Assembly: GCA_002451755.1 (NCBI GenBank)
Contig: DKDF01000077.1
Coordinates: 1,679-27,192 of the forward strand
Source of the DNA: Ruminococcaceae bacterium UBA6855
Lineage (GTDB): Bacteria > Bacillota > Clostridia > Oscillospirales > Acutalibacteraceae
Direction: 5' to 3'
Length of the DNA stretch: 25,514 nucleotides
A model generated the notes under the pieces. That model was not told the origin of the DNA, made no database searches, and was given only the letters and a program-made list of their open reading frames with translations. The position numbers and the translations under genes were made by a program. Below, piece after piece: positions 8,029 through 15,248 of the stretch (its first letter is position 1; each line of letters starts with the position of its first letter).

Positions 8029-8916
8029 TTATTTTCCGCGCTTGCCGGGCGTAACGGTCAGCTCGCCGGCTGAAGAAACGGATGTATATTTTATATCTCC
8101 CGCCGCCATCGCGGAGAGAGTGCGCTCGCAGCGCGAGAAATCAACTATCGATATGTCGGTGTCCAAAGAGTCGATTATCTGTGAGAAATAGTTGCGCCCT
8201 GAGGCGAGATAGGTCTTGTTGATATATTGCGAGAACAGCACGCAGAGCAGCTCGCCCTGCTTCTGCGCTCCGCCGCCCGACGAGGTCAGGCAGTAGCGGA
8301 AATATTTGAGCAGCGTCTCGCCTTTGACGGTCTGATTGCCGGGCATGAGCGAGAGCGACAGCTCCTTTGTCTTATAGCTTATGCGCTCGGGCACGGATAT
8401 CTGCGCGCCGGAGAGCACGTTTATGGCGTTCTTGAACTGGCTTGCGGTCGAGACGGCGTATTTGTCCGCAGTAAAACCGCAGAGGGAGTCAACGGCTTTC
8501 TTGAGCTCTTTCGAGCCGCCGGTCTTGTAGTGACCCATAAGGCTGTCTTTGTTGCCGGAGACATCTGCCGAAGTATTCGGATCAAAGGCGCACACGCGCA
8601 CCTCGCCCGAGTCGAGATCGGCGTTGACTGCGGCGATAAAATACAGCTCGTCTTTTTCGTCCGAGACGCAGGCGAACATAAATGTCGCCTTGCCGCCGAG
8701 CGGCGCGATAGCCTCGTCGGTGCTCCCGTCGGAGGATTCAACTTCCTTTTCCGGGAACAGGTCGTTCATTGAGAGATGATGCGATTTGAACATATAGGCT
8801 ACAGAGACGAGAGCGAACGCGAGCAGAAAACCGACGAATCCGAGCACGAAAAGCCGAAACTGCTTCGTCTTTTTCTCCTGCGTTGTGTGAAATTTCATTC
8901 CTCTTCTTTTCGCCAT
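8029..8916 (-). CDS. Degenerate LCP (LytR-CpsA-Psr)-like membrane protein
   Basis: A 295-residue protein with a short basic cytoplasmic head, one membrane segment (about residues 21-43) and an extracellular domain. The domain resembles LCP ligases, which attach teichoic acid or capsule to peptidoglycan: a hydrophobic strand, a GHYKTGGSKELKKAVDSLCGF segment like the LCP AYxxGG...VExLxG helix, then FKNAINVLSGAQISVPERI and LMPGNQTVKGETLLKYFRYC, which mirrors the LCP LxxGxQxLxGxxALxYxRxR helix. The expected first catalytic-site arginine segment (SxPRD) is replaced by CAFDPNT and the last YxRxR is YFRYC. The protein may bind rather than transfer polyprenyl-linked polymers. The relationship rests on pattern matching by eye. 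Confidence 0.6.
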   Translation of the reverse strand: MAKRRGMKFHTTQEKKTKQFRLFVLGFVGFLLAFALVSVAYMFKSHHLSMNDLFPEKEVESSDGSTDEAIAPLGGKATFMFACVSDEKDELYFIAAVNADLDSGEVRVCAFDPNTSADVSGNKDSLMGHYKTGGSKELKKAVDSLCGFTADKYAVSTASQFKNAINVLSGAQISVPERISYKTKELSLSLMPGNQTVKGETLLKYFRYCLTSSGGGAQKQGELLCVLFSQYINKTYLASGRNYFSQIIDSLDTDISIVDFSRCERTLSAMAAGDIKYTSVSSAGELTVTPGKRGK

Positions 8917-8930
8917 GCTGTCACCTCCGA

Positions 8931-10787
8931 TTATTTATAAAGTATTGCCGCCGAATATGCGCCGAGCGGGGCACTGAGTCTGTCGGCTGCGCTGCCGAAG
9001 AGCGCGGATGCGCCCCGCCAGCGTTCGGGGACAGTGTATTCTATCCCGTGGCAGTTTGCGTTTGCGATTATCAGCGCACTGCCCGATTCGGAATTGCGCT
9101 CATATGCGATGCAGCCGAGCGCCGAGGATATGCAGTTGAACTCCCCGTCGATAAACGCGGGGCAGAGCTTTCTGATCCTGCCGAGCGTTCTGTAGTGGCC
9201 GAGCAGCTCCGCATTCTCGTTCCCCCAGGGGAAGCAGGCGCGGTTGAACGGATCTTCGCCGCCCGCGAGCCCGACCTCGTCGCCGTAATAGACGCACGGA
9301 ACGCCGGGGAGCGTGAACTGCAAAACCGAGGCGAGCTTTAAAAGGCAAACGCCCTTCTGATATTGCTCGTCGGTCAGAATACCTCTGTCGCGCCCGTTTT
9401 CGGGGCGCTCGATATCGCCGCGGCCGAGGCGCGTTATGGCGCGCACCGTGTCGTGGGTGCCGATATGGTTCATCAGCGTGTCGAGCGACGCGCGGGGATA
9501 GTGTTCGACTATATTTTCAACGCATTCGCGGAGTTCTTCCGCGTTCGCCGTGCGGACAAAATCTATAACAGCGTTTGCAAACGGATAGTTCATCACGCTG
9601 TCCAGCTCGCCGCCCTCGAGATATCTGCGGCGGTGACCGTAGCTTATCTTGTCGGTCGCGTCCTCCCAGACCTCGCCGTAGATAAACGCGTCTTTTTTCT
9701 CTTTCCTGACTGCTTCATGGAAGCGGTCGAGAAATTCATCGGGCAGTTCGTCTGCCACGTCGAGCCGCCAGCCCGACGCGCCGAGCCTGAGCCAGTGCCG
9801 CGCAACGCCGTTTTCGCCGGTCAGAAACGCCAGCACGCCAGGGTCGGTCTCGTTTAGCTCCGGCAGGATGTCAACGCCCCACCAGCAGGCGTAATCGTCC
9901 GGCCAGCAACGAAAATTATACCACGAGCGGTAGGGAGAATTTTTGTCGCAATATGCACCCTTGCCGCCGTAGGACGAAAATTTGTCAAAATATCTGCTGT
10001 CGGCGCCCGTATGGCTGAACACGCCGTCGAGCAGAATTTTTATCCCGTGCTCTTCCGCACTTTTGCAGAGGGACTTGAAATCCTCCTCCGTGCCGAGCAT
10101 CGGGTCGATTTTCATATAGTCGCCCGTGTCGTATCGGTGATTCGAGCGCGCGGAGAAAATCGGGTTCAAATATATGCAGGTGACGCCGAGGCTCTCGAGA
10201 TAGCCGAGCTTCTCTTCGATGCCCTTGAGGTCGCCGCCGAAAAAGTCGTATTTTTCAATTTTTCCGTCGGAGTCTGGCTCCCAGTCGGGCTCTTCGCCCC
10301 AGTGGGAGTGATATTCCGCCGCCGGCTTGTCCTCGGGCAGGGGAGTTTTGCCGGAGCGGCAGAACCTGTCCGGGAATATCTGATACATTGTGCCGCCGCG
10401 AAGCCACAGGGGCGTGTCGCAGTTTTCGCGGCATACGGTCAGCCGCCAGCGTGAACCTTCGCCGATGACGGCATTACCCTTAGATTCAAGTGATATTTTT
10501 TTTGTTCCCCACGGGGTATCGTATTCAAAATAATACCAAACTATCCCCGCGCTTTCGGGCGCGGCGGTCTCGAGCCGCCACCATTCCTCGTTTTCGCCCT
10601 GCATTCGCTCCCACGAGAAAGAGTAATATTCTCTCTCGCCGCCGTCCGTTTCAAAAATGAGACGAACCGCGCTGCACTGCTCCGAGCGGAGCAGAACTAT
10701 CCTGAAAATCATATCCTCACCCGAGCGCACAGCCGCGCCGGGCGAGAGATGATATTTTTTTCTCGAGTTGTAGGGGATAAAATGCAT
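8931..10787 (-). CDS. GH13 alpha-glucan hydrolase (neopullulanase/cyclomaltodextrinase type)
   Basis: A 618-residue GH13 enzyme without a signal peptide, so probably cytosolic and acting on alpha-1,4/1,6 glucan oligosaccharides. Residues about 1-125 form a beta-rich N-terminal domain like CBM34. The barrel starts at TMYQIFPDRF (133) and contains the four conserved regions: DGVFSHTG (about 254), GWRLDVADE with nucleophile Asp343, GEVWE with acid/base Glu372, and NHIGTHD with Asp446. The MYQIFPDRF motif and the N-terminal domain favour the neopullulanase/maltogenic amylase subgroup. Sits 12 bases after the COG1306 gene and 14 before the LCP-like gene. Confidence 0.9.
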   Translation of the reverse strand: MHFIPYNSRKKYHLSPGAAVRSGEDMIFRIVLLRSEQCSAVRLIFETDGGEREYYSFSWERMQGENEEWWRLETAAPESAGIVWYYFEYDTPWGTKKISLESKGNAVIGEGSRWRLTVCRENCDTPLWLRGGTMYQIFPDRFCRSGKTPLPEDKPAAEYHSHWGEEPDWEPDSDGKIEKYDFFGGDLKGIEEKLGYLESLGVTCIYLNPIFSARSNHRYDTGDYMKIDPMLGTEEDFKSLCKSAEEHGIKILLDGVFSHTGADSRYFDKFSSYGGKGAYCDKNSPYRSWYNFRCWPDDYACWWGVDILPELNETDPGVLAFLTGENGVARHWLRLGASGWRLDVADELPDEFLDRFHEAVRKEKKDAFIYGEVWEDATDKISYGHRRRYLEGGELDSVMNYPFANAVIDFVRTANAEELRECVENIVEHYPRASLDTLMNHIGTHDTVRAITRLGRGDIERPENGRDRGILTDEQYQKGVCLLKLASVLQFTLPGVPCVYYGDEVGLAGGEDPFNRACFPWGNENAELLGHYRTLGRIRKLCPAFIDGEFNCISSALGCIAYERNSESGSALIIANANCHGIEYTVPERWRGASALFGSAADRLSAPLGAYSAAILYK

Positions 10788-10799
10788 TTAAATCTGCCT

Positions 10800-11927
10800 T
10801 TATTTCGTGAGGATATATGTGCTGTCGGTGTTTGAAGCCGAGCTCTTCATTTCGATGACCTTCTTCGAGGCGGGGAAGTTGCGCTGGGCGTCCGCCTTGA
10901 GGGAGCTGAGATCGACCGCGAAAGCGGAGGCGTTCGCGCTCCAGAGAGAGCCGTTGTATATGTCGCTGCTGCCGCCCGCAGCTGCTTCGCCCTTCATCGC
11001 GCAGATAACGGGAGTGCCGGAGCACGCGGAGACGCAGGAGTTGACGAAGTTCACGAGCACGGTGTTTCTCGATACCGAGCCCTCGCCGTCAAATGTCGCA
11101 ACGTTCGAATTCAGGTCGGGGAACTGCACGCCGTCGAGAAGTATCGCATCAACGCCGAGGTTCTTAACTTCCTTGACGACCTCGAGCAGATAGTTCTGAG
11201 CCGTCTGCGAATAGGGGTTGAGCCACGGCTTGCCGCCCTTGGAAGCCTCGTTGTCGAGCCAGATCATCTGAGTTTTGTTGTAGTGAACAGCCATGGTGCG
11301 GTCAATGCGCGGCATCTGGGTATCTTTGAAGCAGTATATGCGCGCAACGACCTTTATGCCGGACTGCTGAATTTTCTTGACGCTCGCGGCGGCGTTTGCC
11401 TGAGCCTTTGATGACGGGGATTTGTCTTTTACAGCCGCTATAGACGAGGGATAGCTGAGATAGCCGGATGCGTCTTTGAAATCGATGACAACGGCGTTCT
11501 GACCCGCGCTCTTGAGCGAGGACACGAACTGGTCGAGTCCGCTGCCGCCCGCGAGCAGGGAGACATTGCCGACCCGCGCCTTTATTTCAGTTGAAGTCGG
11601 CTGATTGTCGGCGGGAGCGGTTGAGTCGTTCTTGCCGCCTTTGTTGTTCTTGTCTTTATTGCCTTTGTTATCTTTTTCGGCCTTCTGCGTGGTTTCGATA
11701 TTCGCGTCGGAGATGCCGAGGAGCGTATCGGTGACAAAAAACGCCGCAGTGAAGACAACCGCCGCGCCGAGAACGCACGCGAGGACTATTCCGACTATTC
11801 TGTTGCGCCTGCGCTCGGTATAGCTCTTGCGGCGCTTTGAGCCGCCCGCCGCGTGCTTGCTGAACGCGGTTATGCTCCTGTGAGTGCCGGGAGAAAAATA
11901 CTTGTCATATTTGCTGCGTTTTGCCAT
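10800..11927 (-). CDS. Membrane-anchored putative glycoside hydrolase (COG1306 type)
   Basis: A 375-residue protein with a basic cytoplasmic head, one membrane segment (about 44-66), a low-complexity Lys/Asn/Gly/Asp linker (about 80-110) and an extracellular domain. That domain resembles the COG1306/DUF4015 putative TIM-barrel glycosidases: AVVIDFKDASGYLSYPS at the start, GIKVVARIYCFKD, MIWLDNEASKGGKPWLNPYS, then NLGVDAILLDGVQFPD. The IDFKD, NPY and LDGVQFP blocks are typical of the family. It follows the rnfA-like gene by 67 bases and precedes GH13 by 12 bases. The ATG at 11927 has GAGGATG upstream. Substrate unknown; a surface polysaccharide is a guess from context. Confidence 0.72.
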   Translation of the reverse strand: MAKRSKYDKYFSPGTHRSITAFSKHAAGGSKRRKSYTERRRNRIVGIVLACVLGAAVVFTAAFFVTDTLLGISDANIETTQKAEKDNKGNKDKNNKGGKNDSTAPADNQPTSTEIKARVGNVSLLAGGSGLDQFVSSLKSAGQNAVVIDFKDASGYLSYPSSIAAVKDKSPSSKAQANAAASVKKIQQSGIKVVARIYCFKDTQMPRIDRTMAVHYNKTQMIWLDNEASKGGKPWLNPYSQTAQNYLLEVVKEVKNLGVDAILLDGVQFPDLNSNVATFDGEGSVSRNTVLVNFVNSCVSACSGTPVICAMKGEAAAGGSSDIYNGSLWSANASAFAVDLSSLKADAQRNFPASKKVIEMKSSASNTDSTYILTK

Positions 11928-11994
11928 TTTTCATCATCCTCTGTGCCGCGCGGCGGGCATGACATTACCCGTCGGCGTCGGAATTTTTTTAAAA

Positions 11995-12594
11995 TTATGA
12001 GAACAGGGAGCTGCCCGAGAAGCCGGAAAACGCGAGCGAGAGCAGCGCGACATAGACGAACGCCGCCGGAGTGCCGCGGAAGGCTTTGGGCATATCCTGA
12101 TTCTGCGAGATTATGTGCAGACCCTTGCATATGAGCGTCGCCGCGAGAATGAACGCGAGACCCGCGCCGATGCCGGAGCCGATGCTCTCGGGGAGGGTGT
12201 AGGCCGCGCTGCGGTTGAGCAGGGGAGTTGCGAGCACAAGGGTGTTGAGCGCCGCCATGCCGAGCGTGCCGAGGAATTTCTCCGTAGCGCCGAGGGCGAG
12301 CTTGAGTATGAGTCCGGTTATCAGGAAAACTACGATAAGCACGCCGCTGAACATTGCAAAATGCAGTGCCGAGGGCAGGGTGCTGAGCACCGGTATCATT
12401 TCGAGCGCGCGGCAGGCGAGTGCCGTGACGGTCGAGAAAAATGCAATCATCGCCGAGAACATCCAGAGTCTGCGCGGCTTCTTCGCGAGCATAAGAGCTT
12501 CGCTCGCCGCGTATCCGCCGTTGAAGACGAGATTCTGAATGAACACTGTGTAGAGTGCTGTGGAGAGCAAATCAAAAAACCAGGTCATGTTCAT
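11995..12594 (-). CDS. RnfA/NqrE-like membrane subunit, cluster cysteines replaced
   Basis: A 199-residue, about six-helix membrane protein that aligns with RnfA along its full length, including the C-terminal FRGTPAAFVYVALLSLAFSGFSG, which parallels the RnfA end. In standard RnfA two cysteines, in LGxCPFxGVSKK and in LITTNCAVLG, bind an intramembrane [2Fe-2S] cluster with RnfE. Here the first region reads QNLVFNGGYAASEALMLAKK, with Ser31 at the Cys position, and the second reads MAALNTLVLATPLLN, with Thr118 in place of Cys. Starts at an ATGA overlap with rnfE-like, so the two are translationally coupled. Probably membrane-embedded but not a normal electron carrier. Confidence 0.8.
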   Translation of the reverse strand: MNMTWFFDLLSTALYTVFIQNLVFNGGYAASEALMLAKKPRRLWMFSAMIAFFSTVTALACRALEMIPVLSTLPSALHFAMFSGVLIVVFLITGLILKLALGATEKFLGTLGMAALNTLVLATPLLNRSAAYTLPESIGSGIGAGLAFILAATLICKGLHIISQNQDMPKAFRGTPAAFVYVALLSLAFSGFSGSSLFS

Positions 12595-13565
12595 TTGTCT
12601 CCCTCCTTCTTCTCGTCGGAGTCAAAATCCTTTGCCTCGTCAAACAGGCGGTTGAACGCCGAGCCGTAGTCCTTGTCGTCCTCGTCCTCGTCGTCTTTGG
12701 CGAAGATATCGGAAAGGTCAAATTTGCCCTCGCCGTCGAGCGGCTCAAAGTGCGCCAGATCGTCCTCTTTGGAGTCTTCTGCTTCAACAGTCTCTTCGAC
12801 TTCGACTGTCTCTTCCGTTTCAACAGTCTCTTCTGCTTCGGCTGTCTCTTCCGCAGGAGCTTCCTCCGCCTTGGCGGGAGTCAGATTCTCGGGAAGATTC
12901 TTCTTGCTGACTATGACGGAAGTTTTCTTTATCTTCATCTCGGTCTCTGCCGAGTGCTCGGGGAAGCGCTTGTTTATCAGCGCCTTGAGCGCGGCGGCGA
13001 AGAACGCGAGGACCAGAAATCCGCCGAACGGCATGAGAATAGCCGGGTAGGTCATCGGGACTTTGATATTTGCGCCCCATATGGTCGACGAACCGATAAT
13101 TTCGCGCAGTGCGCCGACGGGGATAATGACCGCCGCATAGCCGAGCGCCGTTGCCACGGAATCAAAGAATGCGTGGCGCAGGTCGGTCTTGACCGCGAGT
13201 TTCTCGCAGTGCAGGGCGATTATCGAATTCGCCGCCGTCAGGGCGAGATATATGCCCGCGCCGAGGCTGATCTCAGGCATAAAAGTATCGATTGCGTATA
13301 TGATTCCGGCGATTATCGCCGTGCCGATGAGCAGATATATCGCGACTCTTATCCATCTCGGGACTCTTTTGAGCGCGAGGCAGGCGAAAACCTGAGTTAT
13401 AATGAGCACCGGGAAGAATGCCGCTGCGAGCAGAACCGCCGTCTTGAGCGTCGTCGCGACTGCGACTATCGCGCAGAGACCTGCCGCCTGGATGAGCACC
13501 GGGTTGTGAATGAACGTGCTACTGAACAGCGCGTCGGAGAATGAGTATTTTCTGCCTGAACTCAT
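12591..13565 (-). CDS. RnfE/NqrD-like membrane subunit with acidic C-terminal tail
   Basis: Residues 1 to about 205 align with RnfE: NPVLIQAAGLCAIVAVATT at the N-terminus and VGALREIIGSSTIWG (standard REIIGxGTLFG) later. Cys31 keeps the first cluster ligand (GLC), but the second (standard VNC or TNC) is Ser114 in LTAANSIIALHC; Cys120 six residues on might substitute but is out of register. After the last helix the protein carries an unusual tail of about 110 residues, rich in Glu, Asp and Thr with an ETVE-type repeat (72 bases of DNA, 12781-12852) and a DDEDEDDKDYGSAFNRLFDE end. Standard RnfE lacks such a tail. Coupled by ATGA overlaps to both neighbours. Confidence 0.8.
   Translation of the reverse strand: MSSGRKYSFSDALFSSTFIHNPVLIQAAGLCAIVAVATTLKTAVLLAAAFFPVLIITQVFACLALKRVPRWIRVAIYLLIGTAIIAGIIYAIDTFMPEISLGAGIYLALTAANSIIALHCEKLAVKTDLRHAFFDSVATALGYAAVIIPVGALREIIGSSTIWGANIKVPMTYPAILMPFGGFLVLAFFAAALKALINKRFPEHSAETEMKIKKTSVIVSKKNLPENLTPAKAEEAPAEETAEAEETVETEETVEVEETVEAEDSKEDDLAHFEPLDGEGKFDLSDIFAKDDEDEDDKDYGSAFNRLFDEAKDFDSDEKKEGDK
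12781..12852. repeat. Four tandem 18-bp units coding for the acidic ETVE repeat
   Basis: Units start at 12781, 12799, 12817 and 12835; each is 18 bases of the pattern nnTTCnnCnGTCTCTTCn. They encode six-residue ETVExE units in the RnfE-like tail. The 18-bp period keeps frame, so copy number could vary between strains without breaking the gene. Confidence 0.85.
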
Positions 13566-14569
13566 GCCGGCTCACCTCCCTTTAATGCTGCTTTCTGTTT
13601 TCTCTTTTCCGCGCTCTTTGCCATCGACTTTTCAATGAACTTATTGTAGCCGATTTTTCTCAGCGCACTGTCGACTATCGGCCAGAAAGCGTTGGTGAGC
13701 AGGATGCCGAAGCAGGTGCCGTCCTCAAACGTACCGAAGTAGCGCAGTATCATGCAGATTATTCCGGCAAACGCGCCGTAGATAAATCTTGTCAGCGGGT
13801 GCTTCGGACTCGTACCGGGGTCGGTTACAAAGAATATGCCCGAGAAGAGCAGGCTGCCTGCGCACAGCTCGGTGAGCAGGGATACCGGTCTTGAAAACGA
13901 TCCGCGCGGGAAAATTACCGCAAGCAGGGAGCAAACGGTCAAAAATCCGAGAACATTGAAGAGCCTCTTCGGCTTTCCTGCGGCGAGCAGAGCGCATGAG
14001 CCGAGCAGCGCGACCGCGCAGCAGGTGCCGAGCGGGCCTGATACATTGCCGGATATCATCGACATCATGCCGACGGAGTTCACATGCTGTATTCCGCCCG
14101 CGCTCAGCTGAGCGGCGAGGGACGAGCCCGCGTCAAAGACATCGAACGATGCCGAGTCGATGGCGGGATATTTGAAAACCTCGTCCGGGAAGCAGACGGT
14201 CAGAAACGCCATGCCTGCCGCGGCGGGTACGAACGGAGCCTTGTGCGCCGGACCGAACGGAATCTTTGCAACGAGAATCGCAAACGCAGCGCCCGCGCCT
14301 ATCAGCCAGATCGGTGCGGTGGCGGGCAGAAGCATAGCGATGGCGAAGCCCGTGAACACCGCGTGCATATCCGACAGGCAGTGGAGCTTCTTTTTCATTA
14401 TCAGCAGCGCGACTGCCTCAACGGCGACCGCGCTTATAATTCCGGTAAGTATTGCCCTGAATGCGAGCGCGCCGTAATAATACCAGCTGACTATAGCGGG
14501 TGCGGCGAGCATGAGCAGATAGCTCGTATAGGGACTTTTAGGCGCTTTTATGCGTTTGAATCTTGCCAT
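13562..14569 (-). CDS. RnfD/NqrB-like membrane subunit, flavin site not recognisable
   Basis: A 335-residue polytopic protein that aligns with RnfD: KSPYTSYLLMLAAPA at the start (standard SPYTxxxxM), LSDMHAVFTGFAIAMLLPATAPIW, FGPAHKAPFVPAA (standard FGGLGQNxFNPAM, altered) and FFVTDPGTSPKHPLTRFIYGAFAG near the end, which is close to standard. In RnfD an FMN is linked to Thr in a SGAT-type motif; the matching place here reads DAGSSL (146-151) with Ser instead of Thr. The ATG at 14569 follows AAAGG; the frame is open further upstream to 14620 without support. First gene of the RnfD-E-A trio. RnfC, RnfG and RnfB are absent on both sides. Confidence 0.82.
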   Translation of the reverse strand: MARFKRIKAPKSPYTSYLLMLAAPAIVSWYYYGALAFRAILTGIISAVAVEAVALLIMKKKLHCLSDMHAVFTGFAIAMLLPATAPIWLIGAGAAFAILVAKIPFGPAHKAPFVPAAAGMAFLTVCFPDEVFKYPAIDSASFDVFDAGSSLAAQLSAGGIQHVNSVGMMSMISGNVSGPLGTCCAVALLGSCALLAAGKPKRLFNVLGFLTVCSLLAVIFPRGSFSRPVSLLTELCAGSLLFSGIFFVTDPGTSPKHPLTRFIYGAFAGIICMILRYFGTFEDGTCFGILLTNAFWPIVDSALRKIGYNKFIEKSMAKSAEKRKQKAALKGGEPA

Positions 14570-14605
14570 AAAACCAACCTTTCCGTTTGCCGGCTTATTG
14601 CGCTG

Positions 14606-14618
14606 GCAAAAATTTTGC
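14606..14618. promoter_or_regulatory. Palindrome in the rnfD-like / mecA-like divergent region
   Basis: GCAAAA-A-TTTTGC is a perfect 13-base palindrome just upstream of the plus-strand -35 element and about 40 bases from the rnfD-like start. It could be an operator for either direction. No clear minus-strand promoter for the rnfD-like gene was found in this 121-base gap. Confidence 0.35.
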
Positions 14619-14619
14619 A

Positions 14620-14648
14620 TTGCACGCCGCGGGGGCGCGTAATATTAT
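14620..14648 (+). promoter_or_regulatory. Promoter of the mecA-like gene
   Basis: TTGCAC (14620-14625), 17-base spacer, TATTAT (14643-14648), about 43 bases before the start codon. Confidence 0.65.
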
Positions 14649-14690
14649 ATAAAGCAGAGAACTTTCTGTTTATTAAGGAGGGGATGCGCT

Positions 14691-15248
14691 TTGAAGATAC
14701 AGGCGCCGGCTGAAAACAGGATTACGATCGAGCTTTCGGCGCGCGACATGGATGCGCTTAATATTACATACGAGCAAATGGATTACTCGAATATTGAGAC
14801 GCGCCGCGTGGTCTGGACTCTGCTCGACAGAGCGGGTCACGAACTCAAGCGCGACATCGACCCGAGCGGGCGGATGATAATCGAGGCGGTGCCCGCGGGC
14901 AGGGGAGGATGCGTTTTGAAATTCACCCTCTGTTCCGACGGCAGCCGCGGAGTCCGCCAGCCCCCGTCGATAAAGAAAGGGGAGAACACGGCGGTCTATG
15001 AGTTCGGCTCTCTGGACGATGTTATGGACGCGGCGCACGCGCTCGGCAGAAGCTTTGAAAACAGCGGACTGTATGAGTCCGGCGGCGTCTACCGCCTGCT
15101 TCTCGGCGAGAGCGTTTCCGACGCGCCGGAGCATATTCTCAGCGAGTTCGGTGCGCAGATAAATTCCATTGCCGCCGCTTCGCACACCCGGGAGCACTGG
15201 CGGTGCATAGCCGAGGGCGACGCGCTGAAAAAACTTTCCGGCAATTGA
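14691..15248 (+). CDS. mecA: MecA-like ClpC adaptor protein
   Basis: A 185-residue adaptor that in Bacilli brings substrates such as ComK to the ClpC-ClpP protease. The N-terminal domain reads NRITIELSARDMDALNITYEQM, like MecA NTIKVxIxxxDLxxRGIT. The C-terminal ClpC-binding domain is clear: VYEFGSLDDVMDAAHALGRSF, SGLYESGGVYRLLL, HILSEFGAQI and a final AEGDALKKL. The acidic linker of B. subtilis MecA is nearly absent, which explains the shorter length. Translation starts at TTG 14691 after AAGGAGG at nine bases; the ATG at 14684 is in another frame. Its stop abuts the stop of rpe with no gap (convergent). Confidence 0.87.
   Translation: MKIQAPAENRITIELSARDMDALNITYEQMDYSNIETRRVVWTLLDRAGHELKRDIDPSGRMIIEAVPAGRGGCVLKFTLCSDGSRGVRQPPSIKKGENTAVYEFGSLDDVMDAAHALGRSFENSGLYESGGVYRLLLGESVSDAPEHILSEFGAQINSIAAASHTREHWRCIAEGDALKKLSGN

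Noticed and set aside
12781..12852. CRISPR-like tandem array
   Set aside because: Units are contiguous 18-mers without spacers and are in frame inside a gene.
12555..13544. 329-codon plus-strand frame with Arg/Glu-rich end
   Set aside because: Antisense shadow of the rnfE-like gene.
14084..14713. Plus-strand frame crossing the rnfD-like start, and the ATG at 14684
   Set aside because: Antisense to rnfD-like, and out of frame with mecA-like; the TTG at 14691 gives a MecA protein.
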